Shown: one piece after another, positions 28,091-36,413 of the stretch
Layout of the letters: each line of letters begins with the position of its first letter
Position numbering within the stretch: position 1 is the stretch's first letter
From: Phycisphaerales bacterium
GTDB taxonomy: Bacteria > Planctomycetota > Phycisphaerae > Phycisphaerales > SM1A02
Assembly: GCA_014238785.1 (NCBI GenBank)
Contig: JABAAL010000012.1
Location: forward strand, 1 to 64,000
Reading direction: 5' to 3'
Length of the DNA: 64,000 bases
The notes under the pieces: model-generated
Told to the model about the DNA's origin: nothing
The model's database searches: none
The model's input: the letters and a program-made list of their open reading frames with translations, nothing else
Made by a program: the position numbers and the translations under genes

Positions 28091-28780
28091 ATGAAAATTT
28101 CACTCGCCATCCTTCAAATTTGCTTCCTTCTTAGTTGCAATCAATCCCCTGAGAGTACACCTCAAGCCCCGCGAGTAGAACCAAATGATCCGGCTACAGA
28201 GAACAAGCAAAACAATCCACCAAACAAATCGTCTCTTCTGGATATTCCTGACGAGAACGAAATAGTTGACAGGTCAAATAAGTTTACCCACACCCCTCCA
28301 GAAGACGATTCAACAATTATCTTTGGAACTTTTATTTCAAAGAAACCTATTTCGTGGATTTGGACACCTCCTCAGACACTTATAGCAACAAACAATTACA
28401 CGCTTCCTCAAAAAGATGCGAGCAAGAACGCTTACTTTACTATTCGACAATTTTCAAATCGCGAAGAAGGAAATATAGAAGATAATATAAAACGTTGGGC
28501 AACCTTGTTTCGAACTAATGATGGCGGACCAATCACCGCTAAAATTGAAACAATCGAGATTCCCAATACAAACACAACAAAAATTTCGTTTAAAGGTGAG
28601 TACATGGGCTCTGCGGGAACATGGCACTCAAAGAATTACTCGCTTGTTATTGTTGTTTTAAAAGAAGGCACAGAAACGTTTTTCTTTAAACTCCTTGGTC
28701 CCACCGACACAATCTCTGAACATGATGAAAATCTTACGTTCTTCCTAACAAGTATCGAGGCGCTGCCAGAAGTTGAATAG
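28091..28780 (+). CDS. Lipoprotein of unknown function
   Basis: 229 residues. The N terminus (MKISLAILQICFLLSCNQSP) is a lipoprotein signal with LLSC as lipobox, so Cys16 should be lipidated. A Pro/Asn-rich disordered linker (about 18-65) is followed by a globular beta-rich domain of roughly 150 residues (FTIRQFSNREEGNI... to VEV-type strands). I do not recognise the domain. It is a single gene between the divergent amidohydrolase and the convergent trpG. Confidence 0.8.
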   Translation: MKISLAILQICFLLSCNQSPESTPQAPRVEPNDPATENKQNNPPNKSSLLDIPDENEIVDRSNKFTHTPPEDDSTIIFGTFISKKPISWIWTPPQTLIATNNYTLPQKDASKNAYFTIRQFSNREEGNIEDNIKRWATLFRTNDGGPITAKIETIEIPNTNTTKISFKGEYMGSAGTWHSKNYSLVIVVLKEGTETFFFKLLGPTDTISEHDENLTFFLTSIEALPEVE

Positions 28781-28991
28781 TAGGATTTAAAAACATGAGC
28801 GGTCTAGATAAAGCATTCCGAAGCAATGCGATATTGCCAGAAACTCTACTTCTAGATTAATGCCCCCCGCGAGATTGCTTTTTAATGTTTATCCATTTTC
28901 ACGTAGGGTATCTCTTCGGAACATAAAGGAAGTCTCTCCGGGGCGCAATATTAACCGAGCAATCGGTAAAAAGTTTGCCTTCAACTATACG
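28781..28991. other. Largest intergenic gap; holds two tiny overlapping ORFs
   Basis: Between the convergent lipoprotein and trpG genes. On the plus strand an ATG at 28795 opens a 21-codon frame (to 28860), and its TAA shares a base with the ATG of a 47-codon frame (28860-29003) that runs into the end of trpG. The second product is basic. A small hairpin, ACCGA-GCAA-TCGGT, with a GNRA loop lies near 28952-28966. I see no tRNA, known RNA motif or clear terminator. Confidence 0.3.
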
Positions 28992-29588
28992 TTAAGCCGG
29001 TGACGCGTTAAGAAAGTTTTGCAGCAAAGCAGGGCCTTCTATTGTTAAAAAACTTTCTGGATGAAACTGAACACCTTCAAGCATCGGACCATGGCCATTC
29101 CAGCGTAATCCCATGCAAATGCCCTCATCAGTCCAAGCAGTCATCGAAAAATCATCCGAGATTGAATCCGGCTCAACAACGAGCGAGTGATAGCGTGTTG
29201 CTTCAAACGGGTTTGCAACTCCAGTAAAGACTCCCTTGCCATCGTGGTGCACTGTAGACGTCTTACCGTGAACAGGAAAAGTGTATCGCTCTACCTTCAT
29301 TCCATAGACGTCAGCGATTGCTTGATGTCCAAGGCAAACACCAAGGATTGGAATCTTGCCACGAAACTCCTCAATAAGGTCTCTGCTCATTCCACTTTGA
29401 TCAGGCGTGCAGGGACCAGGCGAAATCAAGAGGTGTGTGGGTTGCATTGATATTGCATCCGAAAGAGAAATCTGATCATTTCGGATAACGTTCATTTCTC
29501 TAGAGGTTCTAGAGGATACATCTAACTCGCCAATTCGCTGAACGAGATTAAAGGTGAATGAGTCATAATTATCAATGATTAATAACAC
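28992..29588 (-). CDS. trpG: Anthranilate / aminodeoxychorismate synthase glutamine amidotransferase
   Basis: 198 residues, class I glutamine amidotransferase. The triad is visible: C85 in ILGVCLGHQAIA, then H176 and E178 in VQFHPES. It supplies ammonia to TrpE for tryptophan or PabB for folate; many bacteria use one subunit for both. The HGKTSTVHHDGKGVF loop is typical of TrpG/PabA. Neither TrpE nor PabB is in the window, and the gene is not next to trpF, so which pathway it serves cannot be decided. Confidence 0.92.
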   Translation of the reverse strand: MLLIIDNYDSFTFNLVQRIGELDVSSRTSREMNVIRNDQISLSDAISMQPTHLLISPGPCTPDQSGMSRDLIEEFRGKIPILGVCLGHQAIADVYGMKVERYTFPVHGKTSTVHHDGKGVFTGVANPFEATRYHSLVVEPDSISDDFSMTAWTDEGICMGLRWNGHGPMLEGVQFHPESFLTIEGPALLQNFLNASPA

Positions 29589-29627
29589 GATTCTGAGTAT
29601 ACCGCCGCCAAGAATAATCTGTTTAAA

Positions 29628-30458
29628 TTACGCAGCCCGAGTTCCTGCGACACCATCTTGTGTCACAAGAAATAAATCACTAGAAATTGGATAAGGCAAT
29701 CTCTTGTAATCTGTTGCGACTCGGTGCTGTAATTTTTCTACAAAAGTGCCAGGGCCGCATGAGATTGCCATAAACATATCCCTCGCAGGAGCAGCTACAT
29801 AAAAGTTACCCTTAAACTCAGGAGCTAAACGGGTATATAACGTGCTTAATAGTAAGCGAGCGGCATCATACCCATCCTGCATATTAAATATTGCAGCACG
29901 CCCACCATCTCGTGCTTCAATAATTTGTAGTTTCAATTCTGGCTGATACTTTGCCAAATTTTCACGTGCTACCGTGTCAACATCATCGATGGTGATTCCC
30001 CAACTAAGCATCTGTTCAATAGTAATACTGACCGTCATTCTTGGCATATCTATAACGTAGAGAATAGAAGTGTCATTTACAAACGGCAAATATGCTACTT
30101 GCTCACGTTCAAGTTGTTCAAAAATTGAATTTGGTTGAATACGAGGCATAATTCGGCTCTTAGCGAGTGAATATGAAATAGATATATTTGCCAAATCATC
30201 ACCTTCAAGAAGTTGATCTAGAAAATCCTCAACGATTTCAACACCTCGTTCTGGAGACGATAATACCATTCGATATAAGTTATTGAGACCTAAGTGCCTA
30301 CCATCCAAATACAGATCCATTGGCCCTGCAAGCGTAACTTCTTTATCAGGAAAATGACGGCGCAAGATATACACGACTTGTTCGCTAAATGCTTCAGGTT
30401 CTCGTGGCATGTGTGTCATTCTTTGAATTCCTATACATTCCCCCACAATGTCATACAT
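29628..30458 (-). CDS. DUF1444-family protein (YtpQ-like)
   Basis: 276 residues. It resembles Bacillus YtpQ (UPF0354/DUF1444) in the order of features: an N-terminal helical region, the IMPRIQPNSIFEQ segment, a LPFVNDTSILYVID strand pair, NLAKYQPELK and the signature MQDGYDAARLLLSTLY with VAAPARDMFMA after it. Function is unknown. The first ATG is used here; ATGs at 30419 and 30410 are alternatives. It stands alone, divergent from kdsA and upstream of trpG on the same strand by 39 bases. Confidence 0.82.
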   Translation of the reverse strand: MYDIVGECIGIQRMTHMPREPEAFSEQVVYILRRHFPDKEVTLAGPMDLYLDGRHLGLNNLYRMVLSSPERGVEIVEDFLDQLLEGDDLANISISYSLAKSRIMPRIQPNSIFEQLEREQVAYLPFVNDTSILYVIDMPRMTVSITIEQMLSWGITIDDVDTVARENLAKYQPELKLQIIEARDGGRAAIFNMQDGYDAARLLLSTLYTRLAPEFKGNFYVAAPARDMFMAISCGPGTFVEKLQHRVATDYKRLPYPISSDLFLVTQDGVAGTRAA

Positions 30459-30563
30459 CGACTACACAACACATGACGTGAAGTAATAACCTAATATTAA
30501 AGAAGAACACTTTTTTTTGCATTACTATCGGACGGTACCTCAACACGTGGTACCATTTACAGC

Positions 30564-31400
30564 ATGAAAAGGCACTTAGACATCCACGGTATTGCCATCG
30601 GCTCGAGCGAACCGCTCCTCATAATTGCTGGTCCCTGTGTACTTGAAAGCAAATCTCAAGCATTACAGATTGCAGAAACAATACAGAATTACTGCAATAA
30701 GGCTGGCGTAAGTTATATATTTAAGGGCAGTTTCGACAAAGCAAATCGAACCAGCGTGCACTCAAAACGTGGGCCAGGCATGCAAGAAGGTCTTGATATT
30801 CTTGCCGCTGTTAAAGAACAATTTGGCATTCAAGTAACAACGGACATTCACAACCCAGCACAAGCTGCACCCGTAAGCAAAGTCGCAGATATTCTTCAAA
30901 TTCCTGCTTTTCTTTGCAGGCAAACCGATCTGCTCATCGCTGCAGCAGAATCCGGCGCAGTAGTAAATGTAAAAAAGGGACAATTTCTATCTCCAGATGA
31001 GATGCGCGATGTCGTCTCAAAACTTAAAGAAGCAGAATGCGACGAGATCATTCTCACTGAACGGGGAACGTTCTTTGGCTACAACAGACTTGTTAATGAT
31101 TTCATTGGTCTTGGTGACTTGATGGAAATTGGTCCACCAGTTTGTTTTGATGTCACCCATTCCACACAACTCCCAGGCGCCGGCAAAGGCTGCACAGCTG
31201 GACGGCCAGATCGCGCTTTTTTACTCGCAAAAGCTGCAACTTCAGCAGGCGCGGATGCATTATTTTTAGAATGCCACCCAGACCCCATAAACGCACCCTG
31301 CGATGCTAGTACGATGCAGCCGCTTGAAAGAATGGAAGAAATCATTTCAACATGCGCTGCAATTGCACATGCCATAAAACCTATTGAAAGCGACAAATGA
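30564..31400 (+). CDS. kdsA: 3-deoxy-8-phosphooctulonate (Kdo-8-P) synthase
   Basis: 278 residues, a TIM barrel. It condenses phosphoenolpyruvate with arabinose-5-phosphate to Kdo-8-phosphate for the lipopolysaccharide inner core. Motifs: LLIIAGPCVLES at the PEP site, FKGSFDKANRTS, GPGMQEGL, TDIHNPAQA, VKKGQFLSP and the C-terminal ECHPDPINAPCD. The Cys in AGPCVLES and the C-x-D near FDVTHSTQLPG are shared with many KdsA. The other Kdo genes kdsD and kdsC are 12 kb downstream. Its stop overlaps mcsA by 4 bases. Confidence 0.96.
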   Translation: MKRHLDIHGIAIGSSEPLLIIAGPCVLESKSQALQIAETIQNYCNKAGVSYIFKGSFDKANRTSVHSKRGPGMQEGLDILAAVKEQFGIQVTTDIHNPAQAAPVSKVADILQIPAFLCRQTDLLIAAAESGAVVNVKKGQFLSPDEMRDVVSKLKEAECDEIILTERGTFFGYNRLVNDFIGLGDLMEIGPPVCFDVTHSTQLPGAGKGCTAGRPDRAFLLAKAATSAGADALFLECHPDPINAPCDASTMQPLERMEEIISTCAAIAHAIKPIESDK

Positions 31401-31888
31401 CCTCTTGCGACTACTGCGATAAGCCAGCGATGTATCATGATGTCCGCATCGAAAATGGTGCTCACACTACTTTAAATCTTTGCCAAGAACACGCCCTTGA
31501 AGCAGGCATAAGCCTAGGTCCAATCGATCTTTCTATCGTCCTTAACGTTGATGCACCTTTTTCTCAATCACAGCAAGTAATCTCTTGCCAAGATTGCGGC
31601 ATGACTATTGCACAATACAAAGAAACAAGTTTATTAGGGTGCCCGACTTGTTATGAAACTTTTTCTGAACAACTAAAGCATGTTATTGCGAATGTCCAAG
31701 ACAACCGTACCCAACATGTTGGGCGCGCACCAGCAGCTGCAAGCAGAGACGTAAATTGTCATCTAACTATACGGCGTCTTCTTAGAGAATTAGAACATGC
31801 CGTTACCCAAGAGCAATACGAGGAAGCGGCCTTTTTGCGAGATGAACTCAGAAAAATTCATGAAGGCGGAACTATTCATGAAAATTGA
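31397..31888 (+). CDS. mcsA: McsA-like zinc-finger protein, arginine kinase activator
   Basis: 163 residues. Two Cys-x2-Cys half-sites form paired zinc modules (CDYC with LCQEH at 4-33; CQDCG with CPTC at about 60-85) and a UVR motif ends the protein (EHAVTQEQYEEAAFLRDEL). This is the McsA plan. In Firmicutes McsA binds and activates the protein-arginine kinase McsB, which marks damaged proteins for ClpCP. It overlaps kdsA by 4 bases and mcsB by 11, giving tight coupling. No clpC or ctsR is nearby. Confidence 0.92.
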   Translation: MTSCDYCDKPAMYHDVRIENGAHTTLNLCQEHALEAGISLGPIDLSIVLNVDAPFSQSQQVISCQDCGMTIAQYKETSLLGCPTCYETFSEQLKHVIANVQDNRTQHVGRAPAAASRDVNCHLTIRRLLRELEHAVTQEQYEEAAFLRDELRKIHEGGTIHEN

Positions 31889-32924
31889 CCCTGTTGCTAA
31901 TTGTCCCTTTAACAACGAAAACCCCCCTTGTGGTGATGTTGTCCTGAGCAGCAGAGCACGCCTTGCTAGAAACCTAGAGGGTTTCCCATTTGTGCATCGC
32001 TCGACAGCACCCGATTGCAAGGAGGTATCTTCCCTGGTTCACCAAATTTGCGAAGTCGACGATACAAATGTAACGCTAGAATGGGTCGACTTGGATGAAC
32101 TCGATACATTAACTACAGAAGTTTTCGTTGAGCGTCATTTACTTTCTCCAGCACTTGCTACTGCTACGCACCCACGAGCAATCGCAATTGGTCCAGAGCT
32201 TTCAAGAAGCGTAATGGTAAATGAAGAAGACCATATTAGAATACAATCGATAAGACCTGGCGTTCAACTTGAAGAAGTATTGCAAGATGTCCAAACATTA
32301 GATGTAAGAATAGAAGAAGTCATTGCGTACGCTTTTGACGAGCAATTAGGTTTCCTCACCGCCTGCCCAACAAATGTAGGTACTGGCGCTCGTTTTAGCG
32401 TCATGCTTCATCTGCCTGGATTACGAATCATTAAGGATCTTCAACGAGTTAAGAATGCTTGCGAAGGAATGTCACTTGCAATTAGAGGATATCAAGGCGA
32501 GGGCTCCAAAGTTACCGCGGATCTTTTTCAGGTGAGTAATCAAGTTACACTTGGGTATACCCAAGAACAACTCTGTTCAATGTTGGCTAACGACTTTCTT
32601 CCACCTGTTATTGAATGGGAGCGTAAAGCACGGCTCACTATCCTTCAAAATCAAAAGTCAAAACTTGAAGACCAAACATTCAGATCGCTTGGCCTTCTTC
32701 AAAATGCAAGACTGCTCTCCTTGAAGGAAGCAATGCAATCCCTTGGAAACATACGGCTTGGAATCTGCACAGGAATCATTGAAGATATTGGAATTGAAAC
32801 GATAAATCAACTCTTTATTGAGATTCATCCATCGCATATCAAATGGAAATATGGGAAAGACATTGAGGACGAACAAATTCCAACGCTTCGAAGTGAGTTA
32901 ATACGCGAAAAATTACGCAAGTGA
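31878..32924 (+). CDS. mcsB: Protein-arginine kinase McsB
   Basis: 348 residues from the ATG at 31878, which has AAGGCGGA 7 bases upstream; the ATG at 31860 and one at 31797 are in frame but lack this. It belongs to the ATP:guanido phosphotransferase family: SSRARLARNLEGFPF near the N terminus, CPTNVGTGARFSVMLHLPGL with the catalytic Cys, and RGYQGEGSKVTADLFQVSNQ. It phosphorylates arginine side chains in client proteins. Its first codons overlap mcsA and its stop overlaps the GTG of gluQ in GTGA. Confidence 0.94.
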   Translation: MKIDPVANCPFNNENPPCGDVVLSSRARLARNLEGFPFVHRSTAPDCKEVSSLVHQICEVDDTNVTLEWVDLDELDTLTTEVFVERHLLSPALATATHPRAIAIGPELSRSVMVNEEDHIRIQSIRPGVQLEEVLQDVQTLDVRIEEVIAYAFDEQLGFLTACPTNVGTGARFSVMLHLPGLRIIKDLQRVKNACEGMSLAIRGYQGEGSKVTADLFQVSNQVTLGYTQEQLCSMLANDFLPPVIEWERKARLTILQNQKSKLEDQTFRSLGLLQNARLLSLKEAMQSLGNIRLGICTGIIEDIGIETINQLFIEIHPSHIKWKYGKDIEDEQIPTLRSELIREKLRK

Positions 32925-33850
32925 CCTCTCGACGAACACGTCTTGCACCCTCTCCTACAGGTGCTCTTCATATTGGCAACGCTAGTTCATTCCTGATTAA
33001 TTGGGCTATAGCAAGAAAATATGATTGGGAAATACTCTTGCGTATGGAGGACCTCGACGGGCCACGTAAAAAAGGAGAGACGATCCAGACCTCCATAGAT
33101 ATCCTTACATGGCTTGGCATTGATTGGGATGGAGAAATGATTCTCCAAAGCGAGGGCATTCAGCATAGCCGCGATGCTCTTAAGTCTTTGATTAACCAAA
33201 ACCTAGCTTACCATTGTGAGTTAACAAGAAAAGAAATCGACGCAGTAGCAAGCGCCCCGCATGGCACGGCAAAACAGCGCAACAACAGTATCCGACAAAA
33301 TAATATACATAAACACAATAAGCAAGAAGTTCCGCTATGCACAAACTGGCGATTTACAGCGAGCCATTGTTCGATGCAGTTAGAAGATATGTGTTGCACA
33401 ACATCTCCGCAAATCGTTGAAAGTGATTTTGTCATTTGGACAAAGTCAAACTCGCCATCGTATCAACTAGCCGTTGTGGTAGATGACCATCGTCAAGGCA
33501 TTACTGATGTAATTCGCGGCAACGACCTTTTTCATTCCGCAGCACTTCAATCACAACTCTATGAAGCATTGGGCTGGAACATACCCACGTGGTGGCACCT
33601 TCCACTGGTGCTAGGCGCCGACAAGAAGCGGCTTGCAAAACGACACGGAGATTCACGCCTAGAAACATTTCGAAACGAAGGGATTCCACCAGAACGAATC
33701 ATCGGTCTCATTGCGACATGGTGCAACATCCAAGACAATCTAACACCAATGAATGCTATCACTTTTTGCAAGGAATTAGATGTTCCCTCGATCCCAAAAA
33801 AGAATAAGATATTCACCCAGAAGGAAAAACAATGGTTATTCGATTTTTAG
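32921..33850 (+). CDS. gluQ: Glutamyl-queuosine tRNA(Asp) synthetase
   Basis: 309 residues, GTG start overlapping the mcsB stop. It is a glutamyl-tRNA synthetase catalytic core without the anticodon-binding domain, as in GluQ. HIGH-type motif: APSPTGALHIGN; KMSKS-type motif: KKRLAKRHGD. It attaches glutamate to queuosine in tRNA(Asp). This fits queD and queE in the same window. The zinc-binding cysteine pattern of E. coli GluQ is only partly recognisable (YHCELT, then MCCTTS). A discriminating GluRS is excluded by the length. Confidence 0.92.
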   Translation: MTSRRTRLAPSPTGALHIGNASSFLINWAIARKYDWEILLRMEDLDGPRKKGETIQTSIDILTWLGIDWDGEMILQSEGIQHSRDALKSLINQNLAYHCELTRKEIDAVASAPHGTAKQRNNSIRQNNIHKHNKQEVPLCTNWRFTASHCSMQLEDMCCTTSPQIVESDFVIWTKSNSPSYQLAVVVDDHRQGITDVIRGNDLFHSAALQSQLYEALGWNIPTWWHLPLVLGADKKRLAKRHGDSRLETFRNEGIPPERIIGLIATWCNIQDNLTPMNAITFCKELDVPSIPKKNKIFTQKEKQWLFDF

Positions 33851-34323
33851 CACTATTATTTCTTTTTTGCATACCCTTTGGCTGCGGGGCTCAATCCAAA
33901 TCGTTGACTGCAACCATCCCGATTGGCAACGAAATTTTTTACGTAGAAATCGTTAATACTAATCAAACCAGAGCGCAAGGGCTCATGCATCGCACAGAGA
34001 TTCCAAAAGATGGGGGAATGCTATTTGTATTTCCTGATTCGATACTCCGTTCATTTTGGATGAAAAACTGCCTTATCCCAATGGACCTCATTTTTCTCGA
34101 TTCAAGAGGCACAATCACTGCCACGCATGAAATGCCTGTTGAAGATCCCCAGAAAGAAGCCGAGTCAGAGTGGGAGTACGACAACCGACTTTCTCACTAC
34201 TGGTCAAACTCTCCTGCGAGATTTGCAATCGAGTTACAGTCCGGCTCTATCAAACGGTTAGGCCTGAAGGTCAATGAGCGAATTGCCCTTGATATCGCAC
34301 ATTTACGTTCTTTAGCCCGATAA
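33832..34323 (+). CDS. DUF192-family exported or lipid-anchored protein
   Basis: 163 residues. The N terminus is hydrophobic and ends in PFGCGAQ, a likely but imperfect lipobox. Then comes a DUF192 domain with the signatures TRAQGLMHRTEIPKDGGMLFVF and SFWMKNCLIPMDLIFLD. The family is small, exported and of unknown function. It starts 19 bases inside the end of gluQ. The last gene of the kdsA-mcsA-mcsB-gluQ run. Confidence 0.9.
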   Translation: MVIRFLALLFLFCIPFGCGAQSKSLTATIPIGNEIFYVEIVNTNQTRAQGLMHRTEIPKDGGMLFVFPDSILRSFWMKNCLIPMDLIFLDSRGTITATHEMPVEDPQKEAESEWEYDNRLSHYWSNSPARFAIELQSGSIKRLGLKVNERIALDIAHLRSLAR

Positions 34324-34471
34324 GTACTAACACAAATCGAATAACCCTCATAACCGGCAAGAAGCAACCACACTGCGCTGATGCTGTCTTTAGCAAATAA
34401 TCGATGTTCCCGATGAAAGAATTGCAAGATCAAATGCTTTATCAATACTCCAAGACCTTGCTAACGACTTT

Positions 34472-35674
34472 ATGACATACAGACCAACGATTTCAATCCA
34501 GCACAATAGTGCCTCAACACGAGAAACAACCGCAATTGCGGATGCTCTTATGTGCAAATGGCCTTGCGGTATGCCGCCTCTATTCTCAACAAAAAAATCT
34601 CTTGATTGCGACGTTGCAATATTGTTTGCAGAAAATGAAGCTGCTGTCATTGATATTCTTCCCACACTTCTTGAACTTCATACTTCGAATGTTCCGATGC
34701 TTATCTGTTGCGATGACTTCGATTCATATAAAGAGTTGATAGTGGATTTAGATGTAACACACATTGCGTATGATGCTGAACCTGCAAGTATTGCGGGAGT
34801 TTTATTTGGACTCCTTCAAAGAAACCAAGAATTATCCCAACTCCGCAGCCAAGTCGGCTTCGTTCGAACTCTGCACAACTCACTTCAAAGTGATTTAGAT
34901 ATTATCCAAGACGAACTGGAAGTTGCAGCCACCGTTCAACGTGAATTTATGTCAACTGAAGTAGAATCTATCCACGGGATCTCATGCACTTCCCTTTGGC
35001 GCCCTGCCAGCGTCGTCAGTGGGGACATGTACGACATAACCCAAATAGATGACGATCATCTTGCCTTTTTTATAGCCGACGCAATTGGGCATGGAATTTC
35101 CGCAGCAATGCTCGCAATGATGTTAACCAGAACCATTGGCGCACATAGATACGACTCTACAACTGGCGAACTGACAGAGCCAAAGGATATGCTCTCATTT
35201 TTGAACAAAGCGTTGCTTGACAGAACTGGAGATCATGCTCGGTTTGCCACTGGAGCGTACGGAATATTGAATTGCAAAACAAACGTGCTTACCTATGCTG
35301 GCGCTGGACATCCACCTGCACTTCTAAGTCGCTTTGGATCAAACCCCACAATTCTTGATTCACAAGGTCCACTGCTTGGAGTATTTGAAACTGATTCTTT
35401 CTCGCAGCAAACTGTTGACTTTTCCGCTGGGGACACTTTGCTACTTTACTCTGATGGCTTTGAACAAGCTCTTGGTAATGAAGAGCACCGTGAAGGCGAA
35501 CTCCCCACCTATCTCAAATCAATGCACGAATTCTGCACTACTTCGGGGAATGATGTCATTAAGAACATCAATACCTTTTTGAATAACTCAATTGCCAACA
35601 ACGCAGATGATGACCTCACTATGATTTGTTTACGTGCTTTGCCAACAGCTATGACTCTTGGCCTTGCTGCGTAA
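34472..35674 (+). CDS. PP2C-type (SpoIIE/RsbU) serine phosphatase with N-terminal receiver-like domain
   Basis: 400 residues. Residues 1-120 look like a receiver-type alpha/beta domain, without a clear acceptor Asp. A coiled linker (120-165) leads to a PP2C phosphatase of the SpoIIE/RsbU class (about 190-395): metal Asp residues in VVSGDMYDI, FIADAIGHGISAAMLAMML, the AGAGHPP loop and LLLYSDGFEQA. It should dephosphorylate STAS proteins such as those at 16700 and 40544, opposing the RsbW-like kinase. The frame stays open for 26 codons upstream of the ATG with protein-like sequence but no ATG, GTG or TTG, so the true N terminus may be longer. Confidence 0.92.
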   Translation: MTYRPTISIQHNSASTRETTAIADALMCKWPCGMPPLFSTKKSLDCDVAILFAENEAAVIDILPTLLELHTSNVPMLICCDDFDSYKELIVDLDVTHIAYDAEPASIAGVLFGLLQRNQELSQLRSQVGFVRTLHNSLQSDLDIIQDELEVAATVQREFMSTEVESIHGISCTSLWRPASVVSGDMYDITQIDDDHLAFFIADAIGHGISAAMLAMMLTRTIGAHRYDSTTGELTEPKDMLSFLNKALLDRTGDHARFATGAYGILNCKTNVLTYAGAGHPPALLSRFGSNPTILDSQGPLLGVFETDSFSQQTVDFSAGDTLLLYSDGFEQALGNEEHREGELPTYLKSMHEFCTTSGNDVIKNINTFLNNSIANNADDDLTMICLRALPTAMTLGLAA

Positions 35675-35705
35675 AGACGAATCATCCCCTCGCCAGAAAC
35701 TTAAA

Positions 35706-36317
35706 TTATTGTTGCATTTTTCGTACAACTTGTACTATTGTTCTTGTCAATATATCTGTTTCGATATTGACGAAATCGCCTACTTGGATTTTACCCAGCG
35801 TAGTCTCTCGCAACGTCGCAGGAACAAGAGCCACTTCAAACCAGTCATCGCAAACGGTAGCAACTGTTAAAGAAACGCCGTCGATAGAAACTGACCCCTT
35901 TGGAACAATTGTGTCAGTATCAATAGTTGCCGTCGTTATTCGTAACCTACAATCACCACTATCTTGAGGTGTTACAAGTAAAACCGTTTCAAATCCATCA
36001 ATGTGGCCCTGGACAAAATGCCCCCCAAGAAATGAATCGGGCCGAAGCGACCGCTCTACATTGACGCTTGAACCTTGCTGGAGGGAATCCAAGGTGGTAC
36101 ATTTGAGCGATTCTTGGACAATATCGAATGAAATGAGATTTTTTCCATTTTCCAAAACATTTCCTACAACAGTCAAGCAGCAACCAGAAGTGCTGATTGA
36201 CTCACCTAATTCGATAGAATCAGCCCATTCCGTGCAGGAAATTACTAGTCGAACTCCCCCATTGTCACGCTTTACTGAAGTCACTTCCGCTATTTTTTGA
36301 ACAAGACCTGTAAACAT
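35706..36317 (-). CDS. ribE: Riboflavin synthase, alpha chain
   Basis: 203 residues made of two similar lumazine-binding halves. The first begins MFTGLVQKIAEVTSV, the second at about residue 97 (GHFVQGHIDGFETVL). Signature residues include SGCCLTVVG and VSIDGVSLTVATV. It dismutates two 6,7-dimethyl-8-ribityllumazine to riboflavin. A single gene, with no other rib genes and no room for an FMN riboswitch upstream (40 bases to the next start). Confidence 0.95.
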   Translation of the reverse strand: MFTGLVQKIAEVTSVKRDNGGVRLVISCTEWADSIELGESISTSGCCLTVVGNVLENGKNLISFDIVQESLKCTTLDSLQQGSSVNVERSLRPDSFLGGHFVQGHIDGFETVLLVTPQDSGDCRLRITTATIDTDTIVPKGSVSIDGVSLTVATVCDDWFEVALVPATLRETTLGKIQVGDFVNIETDILTRTIVQVVRKMQQ

Positions 36318-36413
36318 AGTTCTATACCTTATTGTACTTGGGCTTGACTTGTTGTATTGACTCTTCGATACTGTGCATTTCCAGTAGAATCCACTGCTGG
36401 AAACGGAGATTTT

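Noticed and set aside
30534-30554. Paired GGTACC hexamers upstream of kdsA
   Set aside because: Each hexamer is a palindrome by itself and the spacing gives only a 6-base stem; too weak to call an operator.
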